Of a stretch of DNA of 64,000 bases, positions 1 through 9,381 are shown piece after piece. The position numbers and the translations under genes were made by a program. How positions within the stretch are numbered: the first letter of the stretch is position 1; the number at the start of each line of letters is the position of its first letter. The notes under the pieces were generated by a model that saw only the letters and a list, made by a program, of their open reading frames with translations, did no database searches and was not told the DNA's origin. Location of the stretch: NCBI RefSeq assembly GCF_000245795.1, contig NZ_JH601133.1, positions 665,909-729,908 on the forward strand. The letters run 5' to 3'. The stretch comes from Facklamia languida CCUG 37842 (lineage in GTDB: Bacteria; Bacillota; Bacilli; Lactobacillales; Aerococcaceae).

Positions 1-2825
1 GTTTCAGTGATTGTATAGGTGTAAGTACCAGCTTTTTCATAGCTAATTGGGGCGAAGGTAATGTTACCTCCAACGTTGGTCACCGTTTCAGTATGGGGTT
101 TTTCGACACCTTCTGTGGTTTCGGTTAAGACGAACTCGAACTCACCATCCGCTAAATCACGTCCTGTTAAGACTTTGGTTGCGGTGATGGTCGCTTCACC
201 TGGACTTGCGGTATAGGTATTCTCTACAGTAAACTCATTTGTTGAGCCTTCGACAGCAGTAACTTTTCCAGCAGTATAATTATCTGCTTTCCAATCAATA
301 CCGTCTTTATCTACTTCTTTGACCGTATACTGAATTTTTTCTCCATTACCCTCTGAATCTAATTCAACTTTTGGTAGATTAGTCCACTCTACTTTCGTTG
401 AGTCAGACGGTAATTGTTTACGTTCACCAACTAATTCTTCGCCATTCATTAATTGGAAGTAAACATCTGGTTTTGTTGCACCTTCCGGAACATCTTTCCA
501 TGTTTTAGTTACTTTTACTGAAGTCGTTTCATAATTATTAGTGAAGGTAAATGTTTTCGGTTGTGTTTCATCTTCTTCAGTGTCTGGATCATTAGCCACG
601 GCGTCTTGAACGGTTGGTTCACTTACAGTATAGCCTGGAGCTTTCCAATCATTACCGCCTTTATCAACCTCTTTGACGGTATACTGAATGTCGTTTCCGT
701 CAGCACCGACTATTGGTAGATTTTCCCAACTTACTGTTTTACCTGTATATTGAACAGGGTTTGATTGTCCTTCCGGAACTTCAGCTTTACTATCACCATT
801 CATTAATTGGAAGTAGACATCTGGAGTATCCTCTGTTGGTTTGGCATTCTTCTCAGTTGGTTTACCATCTTTTTGCCATACTTTTTCTGATAATACAGTA
901 ACTTTTTCGTCTTCTTTTGTATTTGTTACTGTAATAAATTTATTTGAGCTTTCTGCAGTCAGTTCTTCTGAACTATAAGTTGTTTTGAACCCTTCTAATC
1001 CCTCAACTTCTTTTCCATTTTTAACAGAGTACTCTTTAACTGAATATTTTATTAAGTCTCCATTCTCATCGTAAGGAGGCAGATTCCAAAATCCAGCACG
1101 CCATGGATAGTATTCGCCTTCGTTTGAAGTGTAACTATCGGTACTACCGTTTAATATAATTGATTGTTTTTCATCTCCATTAGCAAATAATTTTAAAATA
1201 ATTGTTTTGTCTTCAGCATCACTTACATTAGACCACTCTTTTTGTGCAAAAATATCGATTCCTTCATTATTAACAATCGTAATACCGGATTCGCCATCTC
1301 CTGAAGCTGAGGAGGGTGTATAATTTACAGCATTATTTCTTATAATACTTTCAACATCCGGACGTTGAAGTCCATTTTGATCTTTATTTACTTTAATATC
1401 ATCAAAATCATAAAATACTTGAGATAGATATTGTGGATTATCATTCGTCTCATCTAGATTAATAAATTTACCATCCACAACAATTACGTAAGAGTCTCTT
1501 GGATCAACCGTTCCAAAGTTTATCGTAAATTTATCTAAACTAGATTCCGTCGTCCTTTGAACTCTATCAATATCAAACTTTTCTGAGAAATCTAGAACCT
1601 CACCACTTTCGATACCCTCATCGAAGGTTTTTTGATTATAGGCATAACTATATGGCATATATTTGCGACTTGCAGTTGGTACTTTATATATTTTAATATT
1701 AGCACCAGCTGCATTGGTAATGGAGTTTTGATTTCCTCGATTTGAAAAAGTCAATGTGGTATTAGTTGTAGTTTGTTGATTCCCTTCTAATGGATTGACA
1801 TAGATAATTTGTCGGAAGGTGTTCTTATTTAAATCTGAACTTACAACAAGCGATCCTACCGAAGGAAATCCTTTAAGATTTGGTGGTGTCTGGAATGGCA
1901 AGGTTCCCTGATTTGCAACTTGATGTGCTTCCTTCTCCCGATAATCAATATCAATCGGTTCAGTTTTATAAGTCATACCTAAAGAAGAATCACCGATAGT
2001 ATACCCAAAAACTTCTCCTTTTTTACTTGTAGTTATTACTGATCGGTCAACATATCCCCCAATAGATGTCGTACCAGATAATACTTTAAAAGTATCAACA
2101 TAATCTGTAAAAGTATATTTAATCGTTTTGTTTGTCGGATCATATGTAGCTTCCGCAATAACTCCCAAATTATTTGCTAATGATATTTTGTCTGTTAATA
2201 CTTGTATCGGTGAAATACCAGTAGGATCATAATTATCACTTAACTTAACCGTAAAATAATCCCCAGCTTTGATGTCATCAGGTAAATCATCAACAAAGCC
2301 TAACTCATATGCTAATTCTAACCCTACTGCTTCGTTTGGATAAATAACATTCTGACTTGCACCCTTCCTCTTTGATGGATTTAAAATTCGAGAAGACGAA
2401 TTTAATAATACAACCTTGTCTGAAACATTCCTTCCACCTTTTTGTGGAACAGTGAAAGGAACGCCAATCGGAATGGTATACTCTTTAGTATCCGCCACAT
2501 ATCCTTTGGGAGCCTTTTTTTCCTTTAAGGTATGCTTTCCACCGGTTGTTATTGGGTAATCAATAACCCCGTCTTCTCCCTCTCTTGGGATACCGTCAAT
2601 AAGATTTCCTTGTGCATCTTTAAATTCAAAAATAGCACCTTTTAATGGTTTTCCATCTTGATCAACTTTACGAACAGTGAAATTGTGCGGCAAATTTGTA
2701 TTTTCTACGTCTTGACCGAAGACTTGCTTAATAGTCAGCATAGGAACCATGGTTGCAATTACCATGAAGAAAGACACTAAACGAAATAAAATTTTATTTA
2801 GCTTCATATTCTGTGTTTTTTTCAT
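1..2825 (-). CDS. Large cell-surface adhesin with Cna-B and isopeptide pilin-type domains (5' part, runs off window)
   Basis: The reading frame is open from ATG at 2825 to the left edge (about 941 codons), preceded by an AGGAGA ribosome site. The N-terminus has a signal peptide (MKKTQNMKLNK, then a hydrophobic stretch). A collagen-binding-B-like fold follows (FTVRKVDQDGKPLKGAIFEF), then an adhesin-like region of several hundred residues. The last part is repetitive: Cna-B-like units sharing PDVYFQLMNGE and IQYTVKEVDK at about 800-590 and 490-260, then a unit beginning ATITATKVLTGRDL that resembles the streptococcal pilin isopeptide-linkage domain. Such proteins are sortase-anchored and bind host matrix, but the LPXTG end lies outside the window, so anchoring is inferred. 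The ligand cannot be read from sequence. Confidence 0.85.
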   Translation of the reverse strand, partial: MKKTQNMKLNKILFRLVSFFMVIATMVPMLTIKQVFGQDVENTNLPHNFTVRKVDQDGKPLKGAIFEFKDAQGNLIDGIPREGEDGVIDYPITTGGKHTLKEKKAPKGYVADTKEYTIPIGVPFTVPQKGGRNVSDKVVLLNSSSRILNPSKRKGASQNVIYPNEAVGLELAYELGFVDDLPDDIKAGDYFTVKLSDNYDPTGISPIQVLTDKISLANNLGVIAEATYDPTNKTIKYTFTDYVDTFKVLSGTTSIGGYVDRSVITTSKKGEVFGYTIGDSSLGMTYKTEPIDIDYREKEAHQVANQGTLPFQTPPNLKGFPSVGSLVVSSDLNKNTFRQIIYVNPLEGNQQTTTNTTLTFSNRGNQNSITNAAGANIKIYKVPTASRKYMPYSYAYNQKTFDEGIESGEVLDFSEKFDIDRVQRTTESSLDKFTINFGTVDPRDSYVIVVDGKFINLDETNDNPQYLSQVFYDFDDIKVNKDQNGLQRPDVESIIRNNAVNYTPSSASGDGESGITIVNNEGIDIFAQKEWSNVSDAEDKTIILKLFANGDEKQSIILNGSTDSYTSNEGEYYPWRAGFWNLPPYDENGDLIKYSVKEYSVKNGKEVEGLEGFKTTYSSEELTAESSNKFITVTNTKEDEKVTVLSEKVWQKDGKPTEKNAKPTEDTPDVYFQLMNGDSKAEVPEGQSNPVQYTGKTVSWENLPIVGADGNDIQYTVKEVDKGGNDWKAPGYTVSEPTVQDAVANDPDTEEDETQPKTFTFTNNYETTSVKVTKTWKDVPEGATKPDVYFQLMNGEELVGERKQLPSDSTKVEWTNLPKVELDSEGNGEKIQYTVKEVDKDGIDWKADNYTAGKVTAVEGSTNEFTVENTYTASPGEATITATKVLTGRDLADGEFEFVLTETTEGVEKPHTETVTNVGGNITFAPISYEKAGTYTYTITE
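262..830 (-). repeat. Tandem Cna-B repeat units inside the adhesin gene
   Basis: Two adjacent units repeat at DNA level. The stretch around 440-475 is almost identical to that around 790-825 (both encode PDVYFQLMNG). The stretches around 270-345 and 610-690 both encode the IQYTVKEVDK block followed by W-K-A. High nucleotide identity makes the unit number prone to change by recombination, and prone to short-read misassembly. Confidence 0.75.
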
Positions 2826-3271
2826 TATTTGTTCTCCTATCCAATAATTTAGGTTTTTTAGGGCAACCTATAATCCCTTTTCATATTTTAAAACTATTTT
2901 CGTTAAATTCAATAGGAAAATATAGCTGTATAACTTTCTGATAGAAAACGACTATCACACATTGTACAAATAGTTCATTATAAATGTTAAATTGAATTGA
3001 TTTCTTTACTTGTATTTTTATATTCCCTGAATAGAAACATCTAATAACAAACCTTTCTCTCTTAAAGAGACAAGCTTAATTTAATATAAGATTTAGTTAA
3101 ATAACAGAAAATTACTTCCTCAACTTTTAATGACTCTCCCTCCCTTTTGGCGGACCAACAATGGTCATAATTCGATCTATTTTCCCACCTTGTTTTCCAT
3201 AGATAGATTTTTGTGTGACCCTGCATCTTTACATTTTCTTTACATCGTTTTTACTTAGAATTTACCTTGCC
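2826..3271. other. Intergenic region between divergent adhesin and iron-transport genes
   Basis: No gene is seen. For the minus strand there is a possible promoter just upstream of the adhesin (TTGAAT, 16 bases, TAAAAT, near 2891-2918). A short inverted repeat TGATAG/CTATCA sits near 2939-2957 and could be an operator. No convincing Fur box was found on the iron-gene side. Confidence 0.3.
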
Positions 3272-3300
3272 TTGTTACAATTCAGGAAGGGTCATAAGAT
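3272..3300 (+). promoter_or_regulatory. Candidate promoter for fbpABC
   Basis: TTGTTA at 3272-3277 and TAAGAT at 3295-3300 are spaced 17 bases apart and lie 47 bases upstream of the TTG start codon. The match to the sigma-A consensus is moderate. Confidence 0.4.
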
Positions 3301-3346
3301 TCTTGACACCTTATCGAATGATCAAATCAGAAAGGATGTTGACACC

Positions 3347-4354
3347 TTGAAACATTTAATTAAACGAACACTCTTAGTGGGGCTTGGACTTTCTGCTCTT
3401 GCCATGACAGCACCTAGTCCCAGTCATGCGGAAGATGCTCTAAGTGGTACGATTGAATTCTATACGTCACAACCAGACGAAGATGCGGCGAAGTTAGTCG
3501 AAGAATTTAATAAGCTCTACCCTGATGTGACAATTAATATTTACCGGTCTGGAACAGAGGAAGTCGTCAGCAAAATCAATGCTGAGGAAGAAGCAGGTCA
3601 GGTCTTAGCCGATGTGGTCCTACTTGCTGATGCAGTTACCTTTGAAGGCTTTAAATCACGCGACTTGCTTTTAGAATACCGTTCGCCGGAGACGGAAGCG
3701 ATTGATTCTCAATATGTTGATGATTACTACACAGGGACTAAGACACTGGCGACTGGTATTATTTATAATACAGATGCCATCACCGAAGCACCAGATTCAT
3801 GGAATCTCTTTACTGATGAAGCTAGCAAAGATGCCTTTGCGATGCCAAGTCCTCTCTACTCAGGAGCTGCTGCCTATAATCTGGGTGTCTTGACTCGTAA
3901 TGAAGCCTTTGGCTGGGATTTCTACCAACAAATCCAAACCAATCAGCCGATGGTCACGAAAGGTAATGGTGGGGTGCTCGAGTCTGTCGCTAGTGGCGAG
4001 CGGTCATTTGGTATGATTGTCGACTACCTGGTCCAAAGAGCTGCCAAGGATGGCGCTCCTGTTGCCTTCGCTTATCCTAAGGAAGGAGTTCCTGTCATCA
4101 CTGAACCAATCGGTATTATGGCGGCAACGGAAGAAGAAGAAATTGCGAAAGCTTTTGTGGACTTCCTCTTGTCTGAAGCGGGACAAACGCTCCAAGCAGA
4201 GTTAGGCTATGCCCCCATCCGTCAAGGGATCGAGGCGCCTGAAGGTCTACGGTCCGTTGATGAAATTGATGCCGTGCTCTCTGCCGATATGAAAGAATTA
4301 TTTGAGAATCGCGAAGCGGATAAAGAAGCCTTCGACAAACTCTTCGCCGAATAA
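3347..4354 (+). CDS. fbpA: Iron(III) ABC transporter, extracellular substrate-binding protein
   Basis: About 335 residues of the FbpA/AfuA type, which binds ferric iron outside the cell and delivers it to the FbpBC permease. I prefer the TTG at 3347 because AAAGGA at 3331 precedes it and the product then starts directly with a signal peptide (basic LIKR, hydrophobic VGLGLSALAM, cleavage after SHA). A longer in-frame start at 3215 has no ribosome site and would add 44 non-conserved residues. There is no lipobox cysteine, which is unusual for a Gram-positive binding protein. The mature part (GTIEFYTSQPDEDAAKLVEEF) is typical of the family. The gene leads an operon with the permease 16 bases downstream. 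Metal preference is inferred from family. Confidence 0.85.
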   Translation: MKHLIKRTLLVGLGLSALAMTAPSPSHAEDALSGTIEFYTSQPDEDAAKLVEEFNKLYPDVTINIYRSGTEEVVSKINAEEEAGQVLADVVLLADAVTFEGFKSRDLLLEYRSPETEAIDSQYVDDYYTGTKTLATGIIYNTDAITEAPDSWNLFTDEASKDAFAMPSPLYSGAAAYNLGVLTRNEAFGWDFYQQIQTNQPMVTKGNGGVLESVASGERSFGMIVDYLVQRAAKDGAPVAFAYPKEGVPVITEPIGIMAATEEEEIAKAFVDFLLSEAGQTLQAELGYAPIRQGIEAPEGLRSVDEIDAVLSADMKELFENREADKEAFDKLFAE

Positions 4355-4370
4355 CCTAGGGGGGTAACCC

Positions 4371-6101
4371 TTGAAAATTCCAACTGAACCGCGCGTTGAG
4401 GGGTCCTCATTGACTAGGATTCCCTCAACGCTTCTTAAAAAATCTTTAAAGAACTTTATCCTACTATTATTAGTGGTTCTCTTCTTTGCCTTGCCAATCT
4501 TACGTCTATTCTGGATGAGCATCCAAGAAGAGGGGCACTTGTCCTTAACGCACTATCAAACCATCCTAAGTGATCCAAGAACATGGGAGGTCCTTGGCAA
4601 CACCCTCCACCTTGTCTTCGGTTCCCTCATCTTAGCCTCCTTGATCGGGATCACCCTAGCCTGGATCGTCGCCTATACAGACATTCGATTTAAGTCCGTC
4701 ATCCAACTCTTAACCTTCTTACCGCTTGTGATCCCATCTTACGTTGCTTCCTTGGCTTGGGTTCAATTCTTCCGTCCAAAAGGGCTGGTCTCCCAGCTCC
4801 TATCCGCTCTGCTAGTCGAACCAATTAAGATCAACCTCTACAGTCTCGGTGGGATCATTTTTGTGATGGGTTTGACGACCTACCCCTTGGTTTATCTCTT
4901 TACAGTCAATGCTTTTAGAAGGATTCCAAGAGATGCAGAATTAGCCGCTCGCTCCAGTGGTGCTTCCTTGTGGCGAGTCTTTTCAAAGATTACCTTGCCT
5001 ATGGCATTACCGGGGATTATGGGGGGGATATTTATCGCTTTTTTGAATTGTTTAGATAACTTTGGGATTCCTGCTTTCTTAGGGACACCCGCTCATATAA
5101 CCGTTTTAACCACTTATATTTACCAACAGGTGATTGGCTTTGGACCCACTGCTTTTAATCGCTCAGCTGTTTTATCGGTTCTTTTAACACTGATCGCTTT
5201 GGTAGTGATGGGGATTCAATGGCTCATCACCCGCAAATCACAAGTCATCGAAACCCATCAGCTCGATTCTAGACCGCGCTATTCTCTAGGTCGAAGGCGC
5301 TGGCTCATCGAAGCCATCGTAGCCCTCTTCTTGGTAACAACAAGCATCATGCCCTTAATCTCACTGGTCTGCTCTCCCTTAGTCAAGGCAGTCGGCCTTC
5401 CATTCACTTGGGATAACCTCAGCTTCAAAAACTACCAATTCATTCTATCCAACCCCCAAACCCAAGGAGCCATCCTGACTAGTTTGAAGCTAGCTGGGAT
5501 TTCCGCGCTGATTATCCTTATCCTAGGAACCCTCTTTGCCTACAAAAGGACCCGGGAAAACAATCGTTTGACCCGGTACCTGGAAGCTATGATGACTGCC
5601 CCTTATGCTTTACCGGGTACGGTTTTTGCCTTGGCCATGATTTTCAATTGGATGCAACCCCTGCCTGGTTGGAATCCAGGTATCTATGGTTCTGTTTGGA
5701 TCCTTTATCTGGCATATGTATCGCGCTTTATGATTATCCAAGTTCGCAGTGGGGTGACCGCTTTTAATCAAATCGATCGGTCGGTCGAAGAAGCGGGGCA
5801 AGTCGCTGGGATGACGGGTTGGACCAAATGGCGCACCCTCCTTATTCCCTTGATTCTTCCTGTTGTCTTTAATGGAACCCTCTTAGTCTTCTTGCAGTCC
5901 CTGACTGAATTAACCCTCTCCTCCCTCCTCTATTCTTCCCAAGCGAAGACCATCGGGGTTCAAGTACTAAGTTATCAACAAGCGGGCTACACATTGAATG
6001 CGACGGCTTTTTCTAGCCTGATTGTCGGTTTGATTTTCCTAGCTTATTTAGTCGTCTTCCTGTTAGCAGGTATCCTGAGACGAAAGAGGTGGATCCAATG
6101 A
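4371..6101 (+). CDS. fbpB: Iron(III) ABC transporter permease, fused two-domain type
   Basis: 576 residues with two binding-protein-dependent permease halves, each about six membrane spans, as in FbpB/AfuB. The EAA loops are recognisable: ELAARSSGASLWRVFSKITLP in the first half and a matching SVEEAGQVAGMTGWTKWRTL segment in the second. The start is TTG at 4371 with a strong AGGGGGG ribosome site. It would form the membrane channel used by FbpA and FbpC. The stop overlaps the start of the ATPase gene by four bases (ATGA), so the two are translationally coupled. Confidence 0.9.
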   Translation: MKIPTEPRVEGSSLTRIPSTLLKKSLKNFILLLLVVLFFALPILRLFWMSIQEEGHLSLTHYQTILSDPRTWEVLGNTLHLVFGSLILASLIGITLAWIVAYTDIRFKSVIQLLTFLPLVIPSYVASLAWVQFFRPKGLVSQLLSALLVEPIKINLYSLGGIIFVMGLTTYPLVYLFTVNAFRRIPRDAELAARSSGASLWRVFSKITLPMALPGIMGGIFIAFLNCLDNFGIPAFLGTPAHITVLTTYIYQQVIGFGPTAFNRSAVLSVLLTLIALVVMGIQWLITRKSQVIETHQLDSRPRYSLGRRRWLIEAIVALFLVTTSIMPLISLVCSPLVKAVGLPFTWDNLSFKNYQFILSNPQTQGAILTSLKLAGISALIILILGTLFAYKRTRENNRLTRYLEAMMTAPYALPGTVFALAMIFNWMQPLPGWNPGIYGSVWILYLAYVSRFMIIQVRSGVTAFNQIDRSVEEAGQVAGMTGWTKWRTLLIPLILPVVFNGTLLVFLQSLTELTLSSLLYSSQAKTIGVQVLSYQQAGYTLNATAFSSLIVGLIFLAYLVVFLLAGILRRKRWIQ

Positions 6102-7153
6102 GTATTCAAATCAATCAATTAACAAAAAACTACCAAGACTATCAAGCCTTGAAAGAGATCAACCTGACCATCCATGACAATGAATTTATCGCCATCCTGG
6201 GACCATCTGGCTGTGGCAAGACCACTTTGCTTCGACTGATCGCTGGATTTGACCTTCCAACCAGTGGACAAATTATCGAAGAGGGGCGCGTCGTGTCAAC
6301 GAGCCAGCAGCGCATTCCCGTCAACCAACGCAACATTAGCATGGTCTTTCAAAATTTTGCCCTGTGGCCACACCTGACGGTCAGTCAGCACCTCCTCTTC
6401 CCCTTAAAGCATCACCACTTTGTCCCTGAAAAGTATCGTAAAAACCCTAAAGAACGCATTCAAGAAGTACTGGCCATGGTCGATTTAGAAGATAAACAAG
6501 ATCATTATCCTCATCAATTATCAGGGGGTCAAAAGCAACGCGTGGCCTTGGCGCGGGCGCTTGTGACAGAACCCAAATTATTATTGATGGATGAACCCTT
6601 GAGTGCACTGGATGCAGAGCTACGAATTGAGATGCGCAGTGAAATCCAACGCCTACACCAACAAACGCAAGCCGCGATTGTTTATGTGACACATGACCAG
6701 GGGGAAGCCTTAGCGATGGCCGATCGCATTATGGTCATGAACCAAGGAACCGTTGAGCAGATTGCCAGCCCTGAAACGATTTACTACCAGCCCGCCAGCC
6801 AATTTGTTAGTGAATTTGTCAGTAAAGCCAATCTCTTCAAGGGACGCTGGGAGAACCATCTCTTTCAAGTGGAAGGGACGGACTGTTATTGGTCCGATCA
6901 TGATACGCCACAGTCCCTTAAGGATCAAAATTACTACCTCGTCCGGCCCGAATCCATTCAGTTATTACCAGTTGAATCCAATGATTCTCAAGGACTCATT
7001 GGTCGGATTGAGACTCGACAATTTCAAGGCCAACACTACCATTACACCATCCAATTAGCCCATCAAACCATCCAAGCCAGCCTCCCCTACACTCAAAAAT
7101 TCCCCCTTGGAACAAGGGTGGCGATCGTACCTCAGGGTCAAGGAGGGATCTAA
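6098..7153 (+). CDS. fbpC: Iron(III) ABC transporter ATP-binding protein
   Basis: 351 residues counted from ATG 6098, which has AGAGGTGG five bases upstream. A GTG nine bases earlier lies within that ribosome site and is unlikely. Walker A GPSGCGKTT, signature LSGGQKQR, Walker B LLLMDEPLSALD and the switch histidine (VTHDQGEA) are all present, followed by a TOBE-like C-terminal domain from about residue 240. It energises the FbpAB ferric transporter from the cytoplasmic face. Confidence 0.9.
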   Translation: MSIQINQLTKNYQDYQALKEINLTIHDNEFIAILGPSGCGKTTLLRLIAGFDLPTSGQIIEEGRVVSTSQQRIPVNQRNISMVFQNFALWPHLTVSQHLLFPLKHHHFVPEKYRKNPKERIQEVLAMVDLEDKQDHYPHQLSGGQKQRVALARALVTEPKLLLMDEPLSALDAELRIEMRSEIQRLHQQTQAAIVYVTHDQGEALAMADRIMVMNQGTVEQIASPETIYYQPASQFVSEFVSKANLFKGRWENHLFQVEGTDCYWSDHDTPQSLKDQNYYLVRPESIQLLPVESNDSQGLIGRIETRQFQGQHYHYTIQLAHQTIQASLPYTQKFPLGTRVAIVPQGQGGI

Positions 7154-7885
7154 ATGCTTAAGTTGACCATCCTCGGATACTGGGCAGGCTTCCCCAACTT
7201 AGGTTCAGGGAGTTCTAGCTACCTCCTTCAAGGCCCCTTAGGCAATGTCATCCTGGATATGGGGTCTGGGAGTGCCGCGAGTTATACCGCTCAACATCAC
7301 TATGAAACGCTTCAAGGATTGGTCCTCTCACACTGGCATCACGACCACGCGGCCGACCTGCTCCATTATCAGCACGCCTGGAAGGTTCTGATGAAGCAAG
7401 GAATTGTTCAAGATCCTCTACCCCTCTATGCACCACCGATTCCTAGCTATCTTCATCCCCTGCTCGATCCCTCTATCCTCGATATCCACTTAATCAATGA
7501 ACAAGCACCTTTTGAATTGGCTGGGATTCAATTTGAGCCTTTCCCAGTCCACCATACCATCCTCTGCTATGGTATGAAGATGCAATTCGAGGATGAGACA
7601 ATAGCTTATACTGGGGATACAGCCTACTTCTCCCAGCTAAGCCAAGTCATTAAAGGGTGCCAGGTTTTACTCTGCGAAGCGACGAATTTTGAAGGAAGTC
7701 TCCATTCGAGCGGTCAGGGCCATATGTCGCCACAAGAGGCCATCCATCTGGCCCATGAAGCGGAAGTGGACCAAGTGATCCTCACCCACCTGCCGAGCGA
7801 CCTCAACCTCGACCAGGTTCGTTCACAATTGTCCGCACAATACCCGAATCAGTGGGCCATCTTAGCAGCTGATTATGGCGGCTAA
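7154..7885 (+). CDS. Metallo-beta-lactamase-fold hydrolase (YhfI-like)
   Basis: 243 residues. The HxHxDH zinc motif appears as SHWHHDHAADL near residue 57. Further metal ligands are plausible in the TGDTAYFS segment and near the C-terminal LTHLPSD. The fold resembles ribonuclease Z/arylsulfatase-type hydrolases such as B. subtilis YhfI. It starts directly after the fbpC stop with AAGGAGG in front, so it is the fourth gene of the iron operon and is followed by a terminator. The substrate is unknown; the link to iron transport is only by position. Confidence 0.8.
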   Translation: MLKLTILGYWAGFPNLGSGSSSYLLQGPLGNVILDMGSGSAASYTAQHHYETLQGLVLSHWHHDHAADLLHYQHAWKVLMKQGIVQDPLPLYAPPIPSYLHPLLDPSILDIHLINEQAPFELAGIQFEPFPVHHTILCYGMKMQFEDETIAYTGDTAYFSQLSQVIKGCQVLLCEATNFEGSLHSSGQGHMSPQEAIHLAHEAEVDQVILTHLPSDLNLDQVRSQLSAQYPNQWAILAADYGG

Positions 7886-7938
7886 ATCATCGCCGGTCTC
7901 ATTAAAGGTTCTATCTCCCTTTTCTATTCCATACCAAT

Positions 7939-7977
7939 AAGACCAGCCCCTGAGTCCATTCAAAGGCTGGTCTTTTC
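7939..7977 (+). terminator. Rho-independent terminator of the fbp operon
   Basis: AAGACCAGCC (7939-7948) pairs with GGCTGGTCTT (7965-7974), followed by a short T-rich run. Confidence 0.85.
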
Positions 7978-8008
7978 TTACACTTGATTCGATCCTGACA
8001 GAGTGAGA

Positions 8009-8017
8009 TGGTATAAT
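8009..8017 (+). promoter_or_regulatory. Extended -10 promoter
   Basis: TGGTATAAT forms an extended -10 (TG at 8009, TATAAT at 8012-8017) without a good -35. It lies 30 bases ahead of the next start codon. Confidence 0.6.
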
Positions 8018-8046
8018 ACATCCAACAATCAACAAGGAGGCTCATG

Positions 8047-8625
8047 ATGTCAAAGTCTAATTCGACAAATAATAATCTTCTCCTAGACCGGGTCCAGGGC
8101 CTCTACCAAGCCCATGCTGAGGTCCCCTACATCTCGCCGGATCGTGACTTACCAGCTTGGTTAGAAGACCTCAACTTGGGTAAGAGCCGGCCAGTCGCTA
8201 AGCGGCAGATGATCCGCACTCCAGAAGGCCTGTTACCTGGCCATATCATCCTCTTGTGGCGAGTGAGTCTAGGTACCTATACCTCGGACACCTGGATCAG
8301 CAAGTATTTCGAATACGATTATGGTATTAATGGTCAAGACATTGACAAGTTGGTCCAAGCTGGTTATGTCCGCATTCAATCCGCCACCGAGTCCTTGGAC
8401 CTGGTCACTAGCCCCCAGCTTAAAGCCTGGCTCAAAGCTAAGGGGGTCAAGGGTTACTCCAAGCTCAACAAGTCAGACCTGATCCAAGCCGTTCTCGCCC
8501 ATTATCCAGAAGGCGACCTAGCCGATCTCTATGACCAAAGACGCTATGTCCTAACGCCTAAGGGACAGGCGACCTTGGCGGCGAATAGGGAGATCGTCGA
8601 CCGCCACCCCAAGATGGCGCTCTAG
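8047..8625 (+). CDS. Hypothetical protein with SAP-like motif
   Basis: About 192 residues. AAGGAGG at 8034-8040 fits ATG 8047 better than the adjacent ATG at 8044. No signal peptide or membrane span is seen, so it is probably cytoplasmic. Residues about 120-150 (LKAWLKAKGVKGYSKLNKSD and onward) resemble a SAP-type helix-extended-loop-helix seen in some nucleic-acid-binding proteins. The rest is unrecognised. It is monocistronic with its own extended -10 promoter and converges with the ugp operon. The function is not known. Confidence 0.65.
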   Translation: MSKSNSTNNNLLLDRVQGLYQAHAEVPYISPDRDLPAWLEDLNLGKSRPVAKRQMIRTPEGLLPGHIILLWRVSLGTYTSDTWISKYFEYDYGINGQDIDKLVQAGYVRIQSATESLDLVTSPQLKAWLKAKGVKGYSKLNKSDLIQAVLAHYPEGDLADLYDQRRYVLTPKGQATLAANREIVDRHPKMAL

Positions 8626-8646
8626 CCTAAGCGGCGGTCACGAGTC

Positions 8647-9381
8647 CTAGACCAAATCGAGGGCCCGCTCGACATAATTCGTAATAATCGCATCAACCCC
8701 CATTGCCGCAACCTGCTGGATCAATTCTGGGTCATTGACGGTATAGGGATTGACCTGAATGGCTTGGTCTTGACAGTTGATTAAGTCTGCTGGTTCTAGA
8801 CTGACAAAGTAGGGATGGTAGTGGCCCACACCATACTGCTGGCAGTAGCTTCCTGGTTCTAAGAGGCAGGCCCCTGTTAGGAAGGCGAATTCGACCGCGG
8901 AACCCTTGGCGAGACTCATAAAGTCCACCACACTGTGATGGTTAAAGGATGAGATCAAGACCCGGTCGGCCAGATTAAATTCTTGGATCAACCCCCAAAC
9001 GCGTTCATTGATCCCCTGGTAGCGGAAGATATTGGTCTTTAATTCAATATTAACCTTAATGGACAAGGGCTTGAACCATTCGAAGAATTCTCTTAAGGTG
9101 AGGATCTTAATGGCTTCTGGATGGCTAACCTGTGTCTGGGGAAAGTCCCCATAGAAGGCGAAGGTTTTCAATTCCTTGAGGGTCTTATCTTTCACATAGC
9201 CTTGGCCATTAGAGGTCCGGTCAATCCGTTCATCATGAATGATCACCACCTCTTGGTCCTTGGTTAAGTGAACATCTAACTCGATCCCCCAAATATCAAA
9301 GTCTGCCGCCTTGTCAAAAGCTAAGAGGGTATTCTCAGGATAATAAGCGGAATATCCGCGGTGGGCAATAATCGCTGTCAT
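8647..9381 (-). CDS. ugpQ: Glycerophosphodiester phosphodiesterase (ugp locus 1)
   Basis: 244 residues of the GDPD family, which hydrolyses glycerophosphodiesters to glycerol-3-phosphate and an alcohol. Catalytic blocks: AHRGYSAYYPENT at the N-terminus (catalytic His, Glu), IELDVHLTKD (metal ligands) and VIIHDERIDRTSNGQG. No signal peptide, so it acts on substrate imported by the adjacent transporter. Its start shares one base with the ATPase stop (TAATG). It is the last gene of the five-gene operon. Confidence 0.92.
   Translation of the reverse strand: MTAIIAHRGYSAYYPENTLLAFDKAADFDIWGIELDVHLTKDQEVVIIHDERIDRTSNGQGYVKDKTLKELKTFAFYGDFPQTQVSHPEAIKILTLREFFEWFKPLSIKVNIELKTNIFRYQGINERVWGLIQEFNLADRVLISSFNHHSVVDFMSLAKGSAVEFAFLTGACLLEPGSYCQQYGVGHYHPYFVSLEPADLINCQDQAIQVNPYTVNDPELIQQVAAMGVDAIITNYVERALDLV

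Noticed and set aside
3215-3346. N-terminal extension of the iron-binding protein
   Set aside because: It would put a second hydrophobic stretch and non-conserved residues before the signal peptide and has no ribosome site; the TTG at 3347 explains the gene better.
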